Below, in pieces: positions 9,502 through 19,700 of a stretch of 40,164 nt of DNA. Each line of letters starts with the position of its first letter. Position 1 is the stretch's first letter. The notes beneath the pieces are model-generated. The model saw only the letters and a list, made by a program, of their open reading frames with translations, searched no databases and had not been told where the DNA came from. Made by a program: the position numbers and the translations under genes. This stretch comes from Actinomycetes bacterium (lineage in GTDB: Bacteria; Actinomycetota; Thermoleophilia; Solirubrobacterales; Solirubrobacteraceae), in the NCBI GenBank assembly GCA_021820105.1, contig JAKAED010000017.1, positions 1 through 40,164 on the forward strand. The letters are read 5' to 3'.

Positions 9502-10584
9502 TGCTTGCCGGATCTGGTGGTTTCTGATCAGTAGCTCCGCGATCTGGACCGCGTTGGTGGCCGCGCCTTTGCGCAGGTTGTCCGCGACCACGAACATGGC
9601 CAGACCGTTGGGATGAGTCGGGTCGCGACGCAGGCGACCGACATAGACCTCATCCCGACCCTCAGCGCGCAGTGGTGACGGAACGTCCTCAAGGATCAGG
9701 CCCGGGGCGGACGCCAACAGCTCCCGCGCACGCTCAATTGAGAGGTGCTCACGCGTTTCGATGTTGACCGACTCAGAGTGCCCCACACGAACCGGCACGC
9801 GCACGCAGGTCACGGCCACCGCAATCTCGTCGTCCTCAAGGATCTTGCAGGTTTCGAACATCATCTTGCGCTCTTCATCGGTGTGGTCGTCGCCATCAAC
9901 GAAGTTGCCGGCGGCACCAATCACGTTGAAGGCGATGTGATCCGGATAGACCCTCGGCTCCGGCAGGCGTTCGCCCGCCAGCGCGGCACGCGCCTCCGCG
10001 TCCAACTCTTCCAGCGCCTTCTGGCCTGTTCCCGAGACGGACTGGTAGGTGGAGACCACCAGCCGTGAGATTCCGGCCTCCCGGTGGATTGGCGCGAGCG
10101 CCACCATCAGCTGCATCGTCGAGCAGTTCGGGTTGGCGATCAGACCCCTGTGGTCTCGGAGCGCATGGGGATTGACCTCGGATACGACCAGCGGCACGGT
10201 CGGATCACGGCGGAAGGCGGACGAGTTGTCGATCACCGTCGCGCCCGCCTCAACAAAGCGCGGGGCCCACTCCTTGGAGGTGCCGCCGCCGGCTGAGAAC
10301 AGCGCGATGTCAATGCCGCTGAGATTGACCCCGGGCTCAAGGGCCTGAACGGTACGACCGTCAATCACCCGCCCGGCTGATCGCGCCGTGGCGAACAGAA
10401 CAATCTCGTTGTCGCGGTCCAGACCGCGCTCGCGCAGACACTGCAGCATGACCGTGCCAACGGCACCGGTGGCGCCGACGACAGCGATCCGGTGCCCGCC
10501 AGTGCGGGTCTCGCCGTCGAGCTGCGGGCCTGAGTGGCTGCTGGCCAGCGGGCCAGCAGCCCCGTTGGTGGAGACTTCCGTCAT
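9484..10584 (-). CDS. asd: Aspartate-semialdehyde dehydrogenase
   Basis: The 366-residue enzyme reduces aspartyl phosphate to aspartate semialdehyde, the step after aspartokinase toward lysine, diaminopimelate, threonine and methionine. It shows [13 protein letters not shown] (NADP loop), [20 protein letters not shown] with catalytic Cys154, the [17 protein letters not shown] segment, and a later [15 protein letters not shown] with substrate-contact residues. About 28 extra N-terminal residues precede the core. The ATG at 10584 overlaps the lysC stop as ATGA, so translation is coupled to aspartokinase. Its 3' end overlaps the convergent lipoprotein gene by 18 bp. Confidence 0.96.
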   Translation of the reverse strand: MTEVSTNGAAGPLASSHSGPQLDGETRTGGHRIAVVGATGAVGTVMLQCLRERGLDRDNEIVLFATARSAGRVIDGRTVQALEPGVNLSGIDIALFSAGGGTSKEWAPRFVEAGATVIDNSSAFRRDPTVPLVVSEVNPHALRDHRGLIANPNCSTMQLMVALAPIHREAGISRLVVSTYQSVSGTGQKALEELDAEARAALAGERLPEPRVYPDHIAFNVIGAAGNFVDGDDHTDEERKMMFETCKILEDDEIAVAVTCVRVPVRVGHSESVNIETREHLSIERARELLASAPGLILEDVPSPLRAEGRDEVYVGRLRRDPTHPNGLAMFVVADNLRKGAATNAVQIAELLIRNHQIRQASEVQQ

Positions 10585-11852
10585 CTCGCATCCTCGCCGA
10601 GGCCAGCCTCGCGCTTGATGTCGCCGGCCGAGAGTTTGAAAGCCGTATGCAGGGCGGTGACCGCCTGCGGAACCGATTCGGCGCGGATCAGGCAGGTGAT
10701 CTTGATCGGCGAGGTGTTGATCACCTCGATGTTGATCTCCTCCTCCGCGAGGACCCTGAAGACCTTTGCGGCGACCCCCGGGTGCGAGCGCATACCGGCG
10801 CCGATGATCGAGACCTTGCCAACGCCCGGATCGGTCTCCAGCTTCGCGCCACCGAACTGTTCGATGACCGGAGCCAGCGTCCGCTCGGCGATGCGCAGGT
10901 CCTCGGTTGCGCAGGTGAACGAGACCTCGGCATCGACGCCGTCGGTGCGGGGCTCGTTCTGCACGATCGTGTCAACGTTCACGTTCGCGGTCGCCAGCGC
11001 CTCAAAGATCTCAGCGGCAGCACCGGGCCGATCCGGGACGCCGATCACGGTGATCCGAGCCTCCTCGGTCGAGTGCGTCACGGCGGTGATCAGCGGGTGC
11101 TCCATCGTCTCGTCCTCTCCAATCACATAGGTACCGGGTCCGTCCTCAAAGCTGGAACGGCAGTGGATGCGCACACCGTGTGTGCGTGCGTACTCAACCG
11201 AGCGCAACTGCAGGACCTTCGCGCCCGAGGCGGCCATCTCCAGCATCTCCTCGAAGCTGACCAGGGGCAGCTTGCGGGCGTCCGGCACGATCCGCGGATC
11301 GGCGCTGAAGACCCCGCTCACGTCCGTATAGATCTCGCAGACCTCGGCGCCGATCGCGGCCGCCACCGCCACCGCGGTTGTGTCGGAACCACCGCGACCC
11401 AGCGTCGTCACGTCGCGACTGGTGGATACGCCCTGGAAGCCTGCGACCAGCACGATCTTGTCCTCCTCCAGCGCCTCCACGATGCGATCGGCGCGGACAT
11501 CCAGGATGCGCGCCTTGGTGTGGGAGGTGTCGGTGACGATGCCGGCCTGCGATCCCGTGAGTGAGATCGCCCGGTGACCAAGGTCGTTGATCGCCATCGC
11601 GCAGAGCGCGCAGGAGATCCGCTCGCCGGTGGACAGCAGCATGTCCATCTCCCGGGGATCGGGATTTGGAGAGACCTCCTCAGCTGAACGGATCAGCTCA
11701 TCAGTGGTGTGCCCGCGAGCCGAGAGCACCGCAACCACGCGCTTGCCGGCTTCCCGCTGGGCGACGATGCGGCGAGCGGCACGCTTGATCCGCTCGGCAT
11801 CCGCCACCGAGGTACCGCCGAACTTCATCACGATCGTGGGTTGGGACAACAT
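10581..11852 (-). CDS. lysC: Aspartate kinase
   Basis: The 423-residue enzyme phosphorylates aspartate, the entry to the aspartate amino-acid family and cell-wall diaminopimelate. It has KFGGTSVAD at 10-18, the nucleotide/substrate loops ([29 protein letters not shown]), and [14 protein letters not shown]. Tandem ACT domains follow ([38 protein letters not shown]), implying feedback control by lysine and/or threonine. AGGGG precedes the ATG. It starts 20 nt after recR and overlaps asd by ATGA. The recR-lysC-asd neighbourhood is well known in actinobacteria. Confidence 0.96.
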   Translation of the reverse strand: MLSQPTIVMKFGGTSVADAERIKRAARRIVAQREAGKRVVAVLSARGHTTDELIRSAEEVSPNPDPREMDMLLSTGERISCALCAMAINDLGHRAISLTGSQAGIVTDTSHTKARILDVRADRIVEALEEDKIVLVAGFQGVSTSRDVTTLGRGGSDTTAVAVAAAIGAEVCEIYTDVSGVFSADPRIVPDARKLPLVSFEEMLEMAASGAKVLQLRSVEYARTHGVRIHCRSSFEDGPGTYVIGEDETMEHPLITAVTHSTEEARITVIGVPDRPGAAAEIFEALATANVNVDTIVQNEPRTDGVDAEVSFTCATEDLRIAERTLAPVIEQFGGAKLETDPGVGKVSIIGAGMRSHPGVAAKVFRVLAEEEINIEVINTSPIKITCLIRAESVPQAVTALHTAFKLSAGDIKREAGLGEDAR

Positions 11853-11872
11853 CGCCCCTGAGCTTACGAAAC

Positions 11873-12484
11873 TCAGAGCGTGCGGCGTCCCGCGAACGCC
11901 CGCCCGAGCGTGAGCTCGTCCGCGTACTCCAGATCCGCGCCCACCGGCAGCCCGGATGCCAGGCGCGTGACGTTGATGCCCGGCGCGATCGCGCGGATAC
12001 CCGCGGCGATATGCAGGGCCGTGGCCTCACCGGTGGTCGTGGGGTTGGTCGCGATCACAATCTCGCGCACGCGCTGGGTCGGATCGCTGACCCGCTGGTA
12101 GAGCTGCTCGATGCGCAGATGCTCGGGGTCGACACCGTCAATTGGTGACAGCGCGCCGCCCAGCACGTGGTAGCGGCCACGGAACTCATGCGTGCGCTCG
12201 ATCGAGATCACATCAACAGGCTCCTCGACGACGCAGATCACCTCGGCGTCGCGCCGCTCGTCCTCACAGATCCGGCAGCGAGGTCCCTCAGCCAGGTTGA
12301 AGCAGACCTCGCAGAAGCCGATCTTGAGCTTGACCTCGCGGATCGCCTCGGCCAGCGCGTACGCATCCTCCTCCCCCGCCCGCAGGATGTGGAAGGCGAG
12401 CCGCTGGGCCGTGCGGCCGCCGACTCCCGGAAGCTTCGAGAGCTCGGTGATCAGTCGTTGGAGTGGTGGCGCGTAGGTGTTCAA
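11873..12484 (-). CDS. recR: Recombination mediator RecR
   Basis: The 203-residue protein works with RecO (and RecF) to load RecA on gapped DNA. Helix-hairpin-helix residues [17 protein letters not shown] come first, then a four-Cys zinc finger with C58, C61, C70 and C73 ([17 protein letters not shown]). A Toprim domain follows ([48 protein letters not shown]), then the Walker-like C-terminal segment. The length is typical. It lies 22 nt after ebfC in the dnaX-ebfC-recR cluster conserved across bacteria. Confidence 0.97.
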   Translation of the reverse strand: MNTYAPPLQRLITELSKLPGVGGRTAQRLAFHILRAGEEDAYALAEAIREVKLKIGFCEVCFNLAEGPRCRICEDERRDAEVICVVEEPVDVISIERTHEFRGRYHVLGGALSPIDGVDPEHLRIEQLYQRVSDPTQRVREIVIATNPTTTGEATALHIAAGIRAIAPGINVTRLASGLPVGADLEYADELTLGRAFAGRRTL

Positions 12485-12506
12485 CTGGAGGCGCGGAGGT
12501 TTTGGA

Positions 12507-12848
12507 TCAGAGGCCCGGGATCCCCAGGCCGCCAGCGCCTCCCAGACCGGCCAGCGGCCCGGCGGCGGCGCTCATCTTCTGCGCAGCCAGCTCCTGCGCC
12601 GCCTGCAGTCCCTGGTTGACGGCGGCCAGGACCAGATCGGAGAGCATCTCAGGGTCGTCGGGATCCACCGCCTCAGGGGCGATGGTGATCGACCTGAACA
12701 CGAGCTCACCGGTCACCTCAACGGTGACGGCTCCACCACCGACGGTTGCCTGGACCGTCTCGGATTTGAGCTCCTCCTGTGCCTTGGCCATATCGGCCTG
12801 CATCTTCTGGACCTGCTTCATCATCTGCTGCATGTTGGGCTGCGGCAT
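12507..12848 (-). CDS. ebfC: YbaB/EbfC nucleoid-associated protein
   Basis: The 113-residue protein forms tweezer-shaped DNA-binding dimers. It has an N-terminal Met/Gln-rich helix ([20 protein letters not shown], then AKAQEELKS), the strands [25 protein letters not shown], and the C-terminal helix [24 protein letters not shown] Gly/Ala-rich tail ends it. The start overlaps the dnaX stop as TGATG, so it is coupled to DNA polymerase III tau/gamma. recR follows 22 nt downstream. Gene order and length match the family closely. Confidence 0.96.
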   Translation of the reverse strand: MPQPNMQQMMKQVQKMQADMAKAQEELKSETVQATVGGGAVTVEVTGELVFRSITIAPEAVDPDDPEMLSDLVLAAVNQGLQAAQELAAQKMSAAAGPLAGLGGAGGLGIPGL

Positions 12849-14614
12849 CAGCTTGCCTCTCCTGTGTCGTCGTCAAGGATCTCTTCGGCTCCGAACTCGT
12901 CCATGAACCGCTGAACAAGCTCCTCATCACTCAGCGGCTCAGGGCTGTCCGGGAGTTCGGCCTGGACGTCAGCCGGTCCCGCCTCCGCCAGCTCAAAGCG
13001 CAGGGCCAGCGCCATGCCCGTGACATTGCGCACAGCCTCGGCAGCCGTCCGCCGGTAATCATCCTGCTCCGCCTTGCGCTTGTAGAAGGCCGCCTCCGGG
13101 GGGAAGCTGAGCACCAGTTCACGCTCCGTGACCGCCGTTGGTTGCGCTGAGTCGAGCAGCACGCCGAGCATCGCGTTGCCGCCGCGCACCAACTCCACAA
13201 CCGCGGGCCACATGCGACGCATGTCCGCAATCCCGTCCGCAGCAGGCTCCGGCGCAGCGGGCTCCGGCGCGATAGCGGGCGCCGGGTCGGCGGCGGGCGC
13301 CGGGTCGGCAGCGGACGCAGCATCGAACGTGGGCTCCGGCGCGGGGGCGCGCTCAGCATCGACAGCTGGGACCGGCGCCCCAGCGGGCTCCGGCGCGGCG
13401 GCGGACACCTGCGGCGTGGAGGCAACGGCCACCGGAGCCGGCGGCGGCACGCTCCCAGTCCGCGCGCTCCCACGCTCCAGACGCTCGATGCGCGCCAGCA
13501 GCGCACTCATTGAGGGCTCCATCTCAGGGGCAGCGGCCTTGATCAGCACCAGCTCGAGCTGGATCCTGGCCTGGGCTCCGTTGGCCGTGGCCGCAATGGC
13601 CGCCGCCACAAGATCAAGCAGTCGCACGGCATCGGTCTGCGCGAGCGTCCCGGCCTGTTGCAACAGACGCTGATCCCGCTCAGCCGTGACCCGCAACTCA
13701 GCCGGCACCTCGCCCAGCACCTGCACCGTGAGCAGTTCTCGCGCATGAACCTCGAGGTCCCGCAGCACCTGGCCCGGATCGCGACCGGAGGAGGCCAGCG
13801 CTCCCGCGGTGCGCAGGGCGCTGACCGGATCGCGCGCGACGATCGCGTCCACCGCAGCAAAGAGCTGCTCCGCATCGGCGATGCCCAGCACGGCCAGCAC
13901 ATCATCAGGCGTAATTGCGGCATCACCCGCGAACGTGACGAGCTGCTCCAGCGTTCCCAGCGCGTCCCGGAAGGATCCGGTCGCGTGACGGGCAATCAGT
14001 GCTGCCGCGCCGTCATCGATCGCGATCGACTCCGCGGCCGCCACCCTCCGGACGACGGTCGCGACCTGCTCGGCCGTTGGTCTACCGAAGTCAAAGCGGT
14101 GGCAGCGGTCAACGACCGTTGGCAGCACCTTCTGCGCCTCCGTGGTGGCGAGCACGAACACGGTCCGGGGCGGCGGCTCCTCAAGCGTCTTGAGGAATGC
14201 GTTCCAGGCCTGGGTGGAGAGCATGTGCGCCTCGTCCAGGATGTAGACCTTGTGGCGGCCGGAGACCGGCGCGTAAGCGACCTTCTCACGTAGATCACGG
14301 ATGTCATCAACGGAGTTGTTGGAGGCGGCGTCCATCTCGATCACATCAAGCGACGTGGCGTTTGCGATCGACACGCAGGAGTCGCAGACCCCACACGGTG
14401 TGATCGTCGGTCCGTTGACGCAGTTCAGGCAGGCGGCAAGGATCTTCGCCATGCTCGTCTTGCCGGTCCCGCGTGAGCCGACGAACAGATAGGCGTGGTG
14501 GATCTGATCGCGCTGCACCGCGTGGGAGAGCGTCCGGACAACGTGCTCCTGGCCAACGACGTCAGCGAACGTGCGCGGCCGATGGCGGCGGTAGAGCGAT
14601 GGGCCTGCGGACAC
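12848..14614 (-). CDS. dnaX: DNA polymerase III subunit gamma/tau
   Basis: The 588-residue clamp-loader ATPase couples the replicative polymerase to clamp loading. It shows Walker A GSRGTGKT (46-53), a zinc module with C62/C65, C74, C77 and C80 (CLNC...CGVCDSC), Walker B DEAH (127-130), and the VDRCHRFDF sensor/SRC region. An Ala/Pro-rich linker follows at about residues 385-455, then a tau-like C-terminal domain. I see no slippery A-rich sequence for a programmed gamma frameshift. The start is the GTG at 14614, which sits 6 nt after a -10-like TAGACT, suggesting a leaderless mRNA. Confidence 0.96.
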   Translation of the reverse strand: MSAGPSLYRRHRPRTFADVVGQEHVVRTLSHAVQRDQIHHAYLFVGSRGTGKTSMAKILAACLNCVNGPTITPCGVCDSCVSIANATSLDVIEMDAASNNSVDDIRDLREKVAYAPVSGRHKVYILDEAHMLSTQAWNAFLKTLEEPPPRTVFVLATTEAQKVLPTVVDRCHRFDFGRPTAEQVATVVRRVAAAESIAIDDGAAALIARHATGSFRDALGTLEQLVTFAGDAAITPDDVLAVLGIADAEQLFAAVDAIVARDPVSALRTAGALASSGRDPGQVLRDLEVHARELLTVQVLGEVPAELRVTAERDQRLLQQAGTLAQTDAVRLLDLVAAAIAATANGAQARIQLELVLIKAAAPEMEPSMSALLARIERLERGSARTGSVPPPAPVAVASTPQVSAAAPEPAGAPVPAVDAERAPAPEPTFDAASAADPAPAADPAPAIAPEPAAPEPAADGIADMRRMWPAVVELVRGGNAMLGVLLDSAQPTAVTERELVLSFPPEAAFYKRKAEQDDYRRTAAEAVRNVTGMALALRFELAEAGPADVQAELPDSPEPLSDEELVQRFMDEFGAEEILDDDTGEAS

Positions 14615-14620
14615 AGACTG

Positions 14621-14626
14621 AGTCTA
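14621..14626 (-). promoter_or_regulatory. -10 element for a leaderless dnaX transcript
   Basis: On the minus strand TAGACT is followed by six bases and then the GTG start of dnaX. It matches the TAnnnT -10 pattern. There is no Shine-Dalgarno sequence and no good -35 at the usual spacing. Confidence 0.4.
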
Positions 14627-14656
14627 CGTACTGGCAGCCGGGCTTGGCCGTGGCGT

Positions 14657-14860
14657 TCAGCCACCGCGGCTTGACGGGCGCCCGCGGCGAGGGATATCCC
14701 TTGCCTGGCGAGGCATGCGGCCGGCCTCGTCCAGCGCGCGGCGGAGAAGGATCTCGATCTGGGCGTTGACGCTCCGCAACTCATCCGCCGCCCAGCGGGC
14801 CACGGCATCGTGGACAGCCGGATCGAGGCGCAGCGGGATCTGCTTGCGCTCGCGACTCAC
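14657..14860 (-). CDS. Ribbon-helix-helix DNA-binding protein
   Basis: The 67-residue protein begins [20 protein letters not shown], a ribbon strand followed by two helices ([25 protein letters not shown]). This is the Arc/CopG-type fold, which binds operators as dimers through the beta ribbon. The basic tail ([10 protein letters not shown]) may add DNA contacts. It lies 43 nt downstream of the SPFH gene on the same strand. I recall small Arc-like proteins adjacent to SPFH genes elsewhere, so it may regulate that operon. The start is the GTG at 14860 with a weak ribosome site. Confidence 0.7.
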   Translation of the reverse strand: MSRERKQIPLRLDPAVHDAVARWAADELRSVNAQIEILLRRALDEAGRMPRQARDIPRRGRPSSRGG

Positions 14861-14903
14861 TTGCTACCGGAGTCGGGCGGGGTGGCGCTCAGCTCCGGCG
14901 CGG

Positions 14904-15788
14904 TCACGTGTAGAGCGTGCCCGTGTTGACGATCGGCGACGGCGGCTGGTCACCGCACAGCACGACCATCAGGTTGCTCACCATGGCGGCCTTGCGCTCC
15001 TCATCCAACTCGACGATGCCGCGCTCATCAAGACGCGCCAAGGCCATGTCGACCATCCCCACAGCGCCCTCAACGATCTGCGACCGGGCGGCCACTACGG
15101 CTGAAGCCTGCTGTCGGCGGAGCATTGCCTGCGCGATCTCGGGCGCGTAGGCCAGGTGACTGATACGGACCTCAATGATCTCGACACCTGCGACGCTGAC
15201 GCGCTCGACCATCTCCTGCGCCAACTCTCCGGCAACCGCGTCGGTGGAGTCGCGCAGCGACCCTCCCGACTCCGACGGGTTGTCGTATGGACGGCTACGG
15301 GCCACGTGGCGCAGTGCTGCTTCGGCCTGAACAGCCACGAAGTCGACAAAGTCATCCACCGCGTATGCCGCCTTGGCGGTGTCGGCCACCTGCCAGACGA
15401 CAATCGCAGCGATCTCGATCGGGTTTCCGTCCGCATCGTTGACCTTCAGCCTGTTGGTTTCAAAGTTCCGCACCCTGATGCTGAGGGCACGACGCTCAAC
15501 GAGCGGCACTGTGCACCACAGGCCCGGATCCCGGATGGTCCCGACGTAGTTTCCGAAGAAGCGCACAACCTGCGTACGTCCCGGCTGCACGATCACAAGT
15601 GAACTCGCCGTCAGCACCCCGACGACGATCGGAGCGGCAAGCAACCAGCCCCCACCGATCAAGACGCCGGCAGCTATGCAGACGGCAGCCAGCGCCACCC
15701 CTAACCACCCGCTCACCTTCCAGGCCGGTCTCTCCAGTACGGTCACCGCCGCCCGCACCGCCCCCCGCGTGTTCTGATCACTCATCAT
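14904..15788 (-). CDS. SPFH/band-7 domain membrane protein
   Basis: The protein is 294 residues, or 293 from a second ATG at 15785 that is better spaced from GGAGG. Two N-terminal membrane helices (about 25-60) are followed by an SPFH domain ([25 protein letters not shown] through [22 protein letters not shown]). A helical coiled region ends [35 protein letters not shown]. Stomatin/flotillin relatives scaffold membrane microdomains. The C-terminus ([17 protein letters not shown]) is conserved-looking. A ribbon-helix-helix protein follows downstream, and the gene is divergent from a deacetylase-like gene. Confidence 0.9.
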   Translation of the reverse strand: MMSDQNTRGAVRAAVTVLERPAWKVSGWLGVALAAVCIAAGVLIGGGWLLAAPIVVGVLTASSLVIVQPGRTQVVRFFGNYVGTIRDPGLWCTVPLVERRALSIRVRNFETNRLKVNDADGNPIEIAAIVVWQVADTAKAAYAVDDFVDFVAVQAEAALRHVARSRPYDNPSESGGSLRDSTDAVAGELAQEMVERVSVAGVEIIEVRISHLAYAPEIAQAMLRRQQASAVVAARSQIVEGAVGMVDMALARLDERGIVELDEERKAAMVSNLMVVLCGDQPPSPIVNTGTLYT

Positions 15789-15822
15789 GCCTCCAGCCGC
15801 CCGGAAATATCTGAGTACAAAA

Positions 15823-15830
15823 TGATATCA
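15823..15830. promoter_or_regulatory. TGATATCA palindrome in the SPFH/deacetylase intergenic region
   Basis: An 8-bp palindrome sits in an AT-rich patch between the divergent genes, 35 nt upstream of the SPFH start, near probable -10 elements. A second partial copy (GATAT) lies about 20 bp nearer the SPFH gene. It is a plausible operator for the ribbon-helix-helix protein. This is inference only. Confidence 0.3.
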
Positions 15831-15870
15831 CTTTTCTGGAGGCGCACGTCTGTCCGACCCAGGGTCATCA

Positions 15871-16506
15871 TTGAGAACCGTGCAAGGCGGACAGATCCTC
15901 AACCTGAGCTTCCGCGGCGTTGGCAGACCCATCGGACGCGACTTTGACCGCGACGAGCGCGAGTACTGGGTCACCCCGGGGCTGCTCTCTACGGCACTCG
16001 ACGCCTGCATGGATCGTGAAGACGTAACGCTCAGTTTCGACGGCGGCAACTGGTCCGACATCGACCTGGCCCTGCCGGCGCTGCAGCAGCGTGGTCTGAC
16101 GGCGACCTTCTTCATCGTGCCGGGTTGGCTGGGCGAGCCCGGCTTCATCTCAAAGCTCGACCTGCGCGATCTGGTGCGCAGTGGCATGACGATCGGCAAT
16201 CTCGGCCTGCAACACCGCGACTGGACGGCCCTCACCCGCGACCGGCTCGAGCACGAGATCTCGCAGGGGCGGCGCCTACTCGAGGAGTTGACCGGCACCG
16301 AGATCAAAACTGTCGCAATCCCCTACAACGCCTATAACGACACCGTGCTGGATACGCTGCGCCACCAGGGCTATGAGCACGTCTTCACCGGTGACGGCGG
16401 GCCTGCAGACCCTGCGGCGTGGCTGCAGCCACGCGAGCCGATGCGGGCCTCGCACAGAACCGATGCCGTCGCCGAATTGATCGGCCAGCTCCGGCCGGAG
16501 GCCTGA
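15871..16506 (+). CDS. Polysaccharide deacetylase-like protein, catalytically degenerate
   Basis: The 211-residue protein follows the CE4/NodB fold: VTLSFDGGNWSDIDLALPAL, then LTATFFIVPGWLGEPGF, MTIGNLGLQHRDWTAL, LTGTEIKTVAIPYNAYN and GYEHVFTGDG. In active CE4 enzymes the first motif is TFDDG and the second has HxxxxH ligands. Here the second Asp of the DD pair is Gly (SFDGG) and the first His is Leu, with only the second His kept. It is therefore probably a binding protein or has altered metal chemistry. The start is TTG at 15871 or GTG at 15880. It is divergent from the SPFH gene. Confidence 0.75.
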   Translation: MRTVQGGQILNLSFRGVGRPIGRDFDRDEREYWVTPGLLSTALDACMDREDVTLSFDGGNWSDIDLALPALQQRGLTATFFIVPGWLGEPGFISKLDLRDLVRSGMTIGNLGLQHRDWTALTRDRLEHEISQGRRLLEELTGTEIKTVAIPYNAYNDTVLDTLRHQGYEHVFTGDGGPADPAAWLQPREPMRASHRTDAVAELIGQLRPEA

Positions 16507-16707
16507 GCGAAGGTCCGCCGCAAGGCCCCACCGAACCCAGCCGGCGGTTGCCCAGGCAGCGCCAATTGACGGCGACCCAGCTACGCTCCAGCCCTCAACG
16601 TCCGAGCCACAAGCCGACTCACTCAGGCTGCGGCCGGAACAGGCTGACGTAGCGGAAGCGGACCTATCCACATCGATCCGCCCGCAAACGTGTTATCGAC
16701 TTTTCGA

Positions 16708-19700
16708 ATGCCCCCACGCGAGCAGACCAACAGTTCCTCCCGGCGCAACGGCGCCCTGGCGCGCCGTCAACGGACCACGCCCCGTCGACGGACCAGGTTC
16801 CTGCGCGCGATCCTGGCCAGCGCGGGTGCGGTCGTCGCTGCCTCGGGCCCGCTGGCCACGGCCTCCCATGCCCGCGGTGGTCGCGACACCACAAGCGCTA
16901 CAGCATGCCCGTGGCTGAACTCGGCGCTGCCCGTGAGGACCAGGGTGAACATGCTGCTCGCGCACATGAGCCTCGCCGAGCGGATCGCCGAGATGTACGT
17001 GAACTCTCCGACCAACACCGGCCCGTACGCAGGCTATGAGGGCTATGTGCCTGCTCAGCCCGCCCTCTGCATTCCGCCGATCGTGGAGCAGGATGGACCG
17101 GTCGGAGTGGCCTTCAACGCCACCAACGTGACGCAGCTTCCCTCCGAGGTATCGCTGGCGTCGGCCTGGGACCCGACGCTCGCCCGGCAGTTCGGAGCGG
17201 TGGTGGGGCAGGAGGCCCGGGCCAAGGGCATCGCGATGGTGCTCGGCCCCGGCGTGAACATTCAGCGCGACCCACGCTGGGGGCGCAACTTCGAGATGTT
17301 CAGCGAGGACCCGTTCCTGACCGCAGCCCTGGGCACAGCTGACATCGAGGGCATCCAGAGCCAGGGTGTGATGGCGGACGTCAAGCACTTTGTCACCTAC
17401 AACCAGGAGACGAACCGCGAGACTCCGTACGACAACACGATCGTCAACACGCGGACACTGCACGAGATCTACCTGCCGCCCTTCTACAGCGCGATCCAGC
17501 AGGGTCACGTCGCCTCCGTCATGTGCGCCTACCCGCTGCTGAACGGGGTTTACTCGTGCCAGAACCCGCAGCTGTTGACGGGACTGCTGGACCATCGCTA
17601 CGCCTTCCCCGGCTTTGTCCGCTCCGACGGGGGCGCCAACACCTCAACCGTCGACTCGGCCAACGCCGGGCTGGATCAGGAGCGCGGCAGCTACTACTGG
17701 GACAACGGACAGCTGGCCGCGGCCGTCGCCGACGGCTCCGTGAGCTCTTCGACGATCGCGCAGGCTGTGCGGCGCATCCTGACGGAGATGTTCCAGTTCA
17801 ACCTCTTCAACAACCCGCCAACGGGCAACCAGTCAAGTCAGGCTGCCACGCCCGCGAACAACGCCTTTTCCCAGAACGTCGCCCAGCGCGGAACGGTGCT
17901 GCTGCAGAACAGCGGCAACATCCTGCCGCTCAGCACCGCGACCACCCACTCGATCGCTGTGATCGGCGCCGACGGCACCACCAATCCAGTGACTGCCGGC
18001 GGCGGCAGCTCCCACGTCACCCCCTCATTCGTGATCAGCCCGCTGAGCGGCATCACCGCCCGCGTCGGCTCGGCAGCGACGGTCACCTCCTACTCAGGCA
18101 GCGATCCGGCTCAGGCCGCGGCCGCCGCCCAGGGCGCTCAGGTCGCGATCGTCTTTGCCAGCGAGCCAGAGAGCGAGGGCAGTGACCTGACGAGCATCAC
18201 GCTGCCCAACAACCAGGACGCGCTGATTGAGGCGGTCGCTGCCGCCAACCCCAACACGATCGTGGTGCTCAACACAGGCGGACCGGTGCTGATGCCTTGG
18301 CTGAGCAGCGTCAAGGCGGTGCTCGAGGCCTGGTACCCGGGCCAGGATGACGGTGCCGCGATCGCCTCCGTGCTGTTCGGTGACACCAATCCCAGCGGTC
18401 ATCTGCCGGAGACCTTCCCGACCAGCCTGTCAGCGATCCCAACCGCATCCCAGAATCAGTTCCCGGGCGTCAATGGTCGCATCAGCTACTCGGAGGGGCT
18501 GGACGTGGGCTACCGCTGGTACGACGCCCACGGGGTCACCCCCCTGTTCCCGTTTGGGTACGGCCTGTCGTACACAACCTTCCACTTCAGCCACCTACGC
18601 GTCACGCCGACTCAGGTGATCAACAGCGTCTCGGGGCCGGACTCCGCGACCGGGCAGAGCGCTCCGCTCGTGCGCGTGCGAGCCGAGATCACCAACACGG
18701 GCCTGGTCGCCGGCAGTGACGTCGTGCAGCTCTACGTAGGCGATCCCAGTGCCGCTGGAGAGCCGCCCCGCCAACTTGAGGGCTTCCGCCGGGTGACGCT
18801 TCCGCCCGAGTACACAAAGACCGTCACGTTCACGCTCACCGGGCACCAGCTCTCCTACTTCAACACCGGAGCGGACGGCTGGACGCTGCCCAAAGGCCAG
18901 TTCTCGCTCTACGTGGGCGACTCCTCAGCACTGACTTCCCTGCCGCTCCGGACGAACCTGAACGTGACCCAGACACTCGGTGCCCGTTACGCCCGCGTCA
19001 GCGCACCCACAAAGGTCAAGCCGGGCGCGACCTTCATGCTGCAGGCGCGCTTCGTCAACCACGGCAACCTGCCGATCGTCAACGGCGTCGTGCACATGCG
19101 GTTCCCCTCATCCTGGAAGGTCGTCCGGCTCGCTCACAGTCCGGTGCTCTCGCTGCCGGCCGGGCGCACCGTGGTCCGCAATTTCCGCGTCACGGCCCCG
19201 TTCCAGGCGGAGGGCACGGTCAAGAACCTCACGGCCCGGCTGACATCGCCTGGCCCTGACGGCGCGGGCGACCTCAGTGCCACGGCCACTATCTCAGTAC
19301 TCGGACCGGTCACCGTCACCGCGAACTCACCGCTGGTCGTGGCTCCAGGCAGCACGGCGCAGACCGCGGTCACTGTGACCAACAGCCTGAAACGAGCGCT
19401 GGTTGTGCATCTCACCCCGACGCTTCCGGCCGGGGTCACGATCTCACCCGTCTCGCCATCGGTGCGGGTACCGGGGCACGGCACCGTGACGCTTCCCTTC
19501 TCTGTTGCGGTCGCGCTGGGCCAGGCGCCCGCGACCGATCCGATCCAACTGGCGCCCGGCTTCACGTACGCCGGCAGGAGCTACCCGCTGGCCGCCACTG
19601 CGTTGACCCTCTACATCCCGTACGCGTCAGTCGCTGCCGCCTACAACGCAAACGCGATCAGCGATGATGCGAACATCGGGGCGGCCAACTTTGACGGGAA

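Noticed and set aside
10530-10560. GCTGCTGGCC palindrome as a terminator
   Set aside because: It lies inside the coding region of asd and is explained by Ala/Gly/Pro codons.
12848-14614. Programmed frameshift in dnaX producing gamma
   Set aside because: No A-rich slippery heptamer is present in this GC-rich gene.
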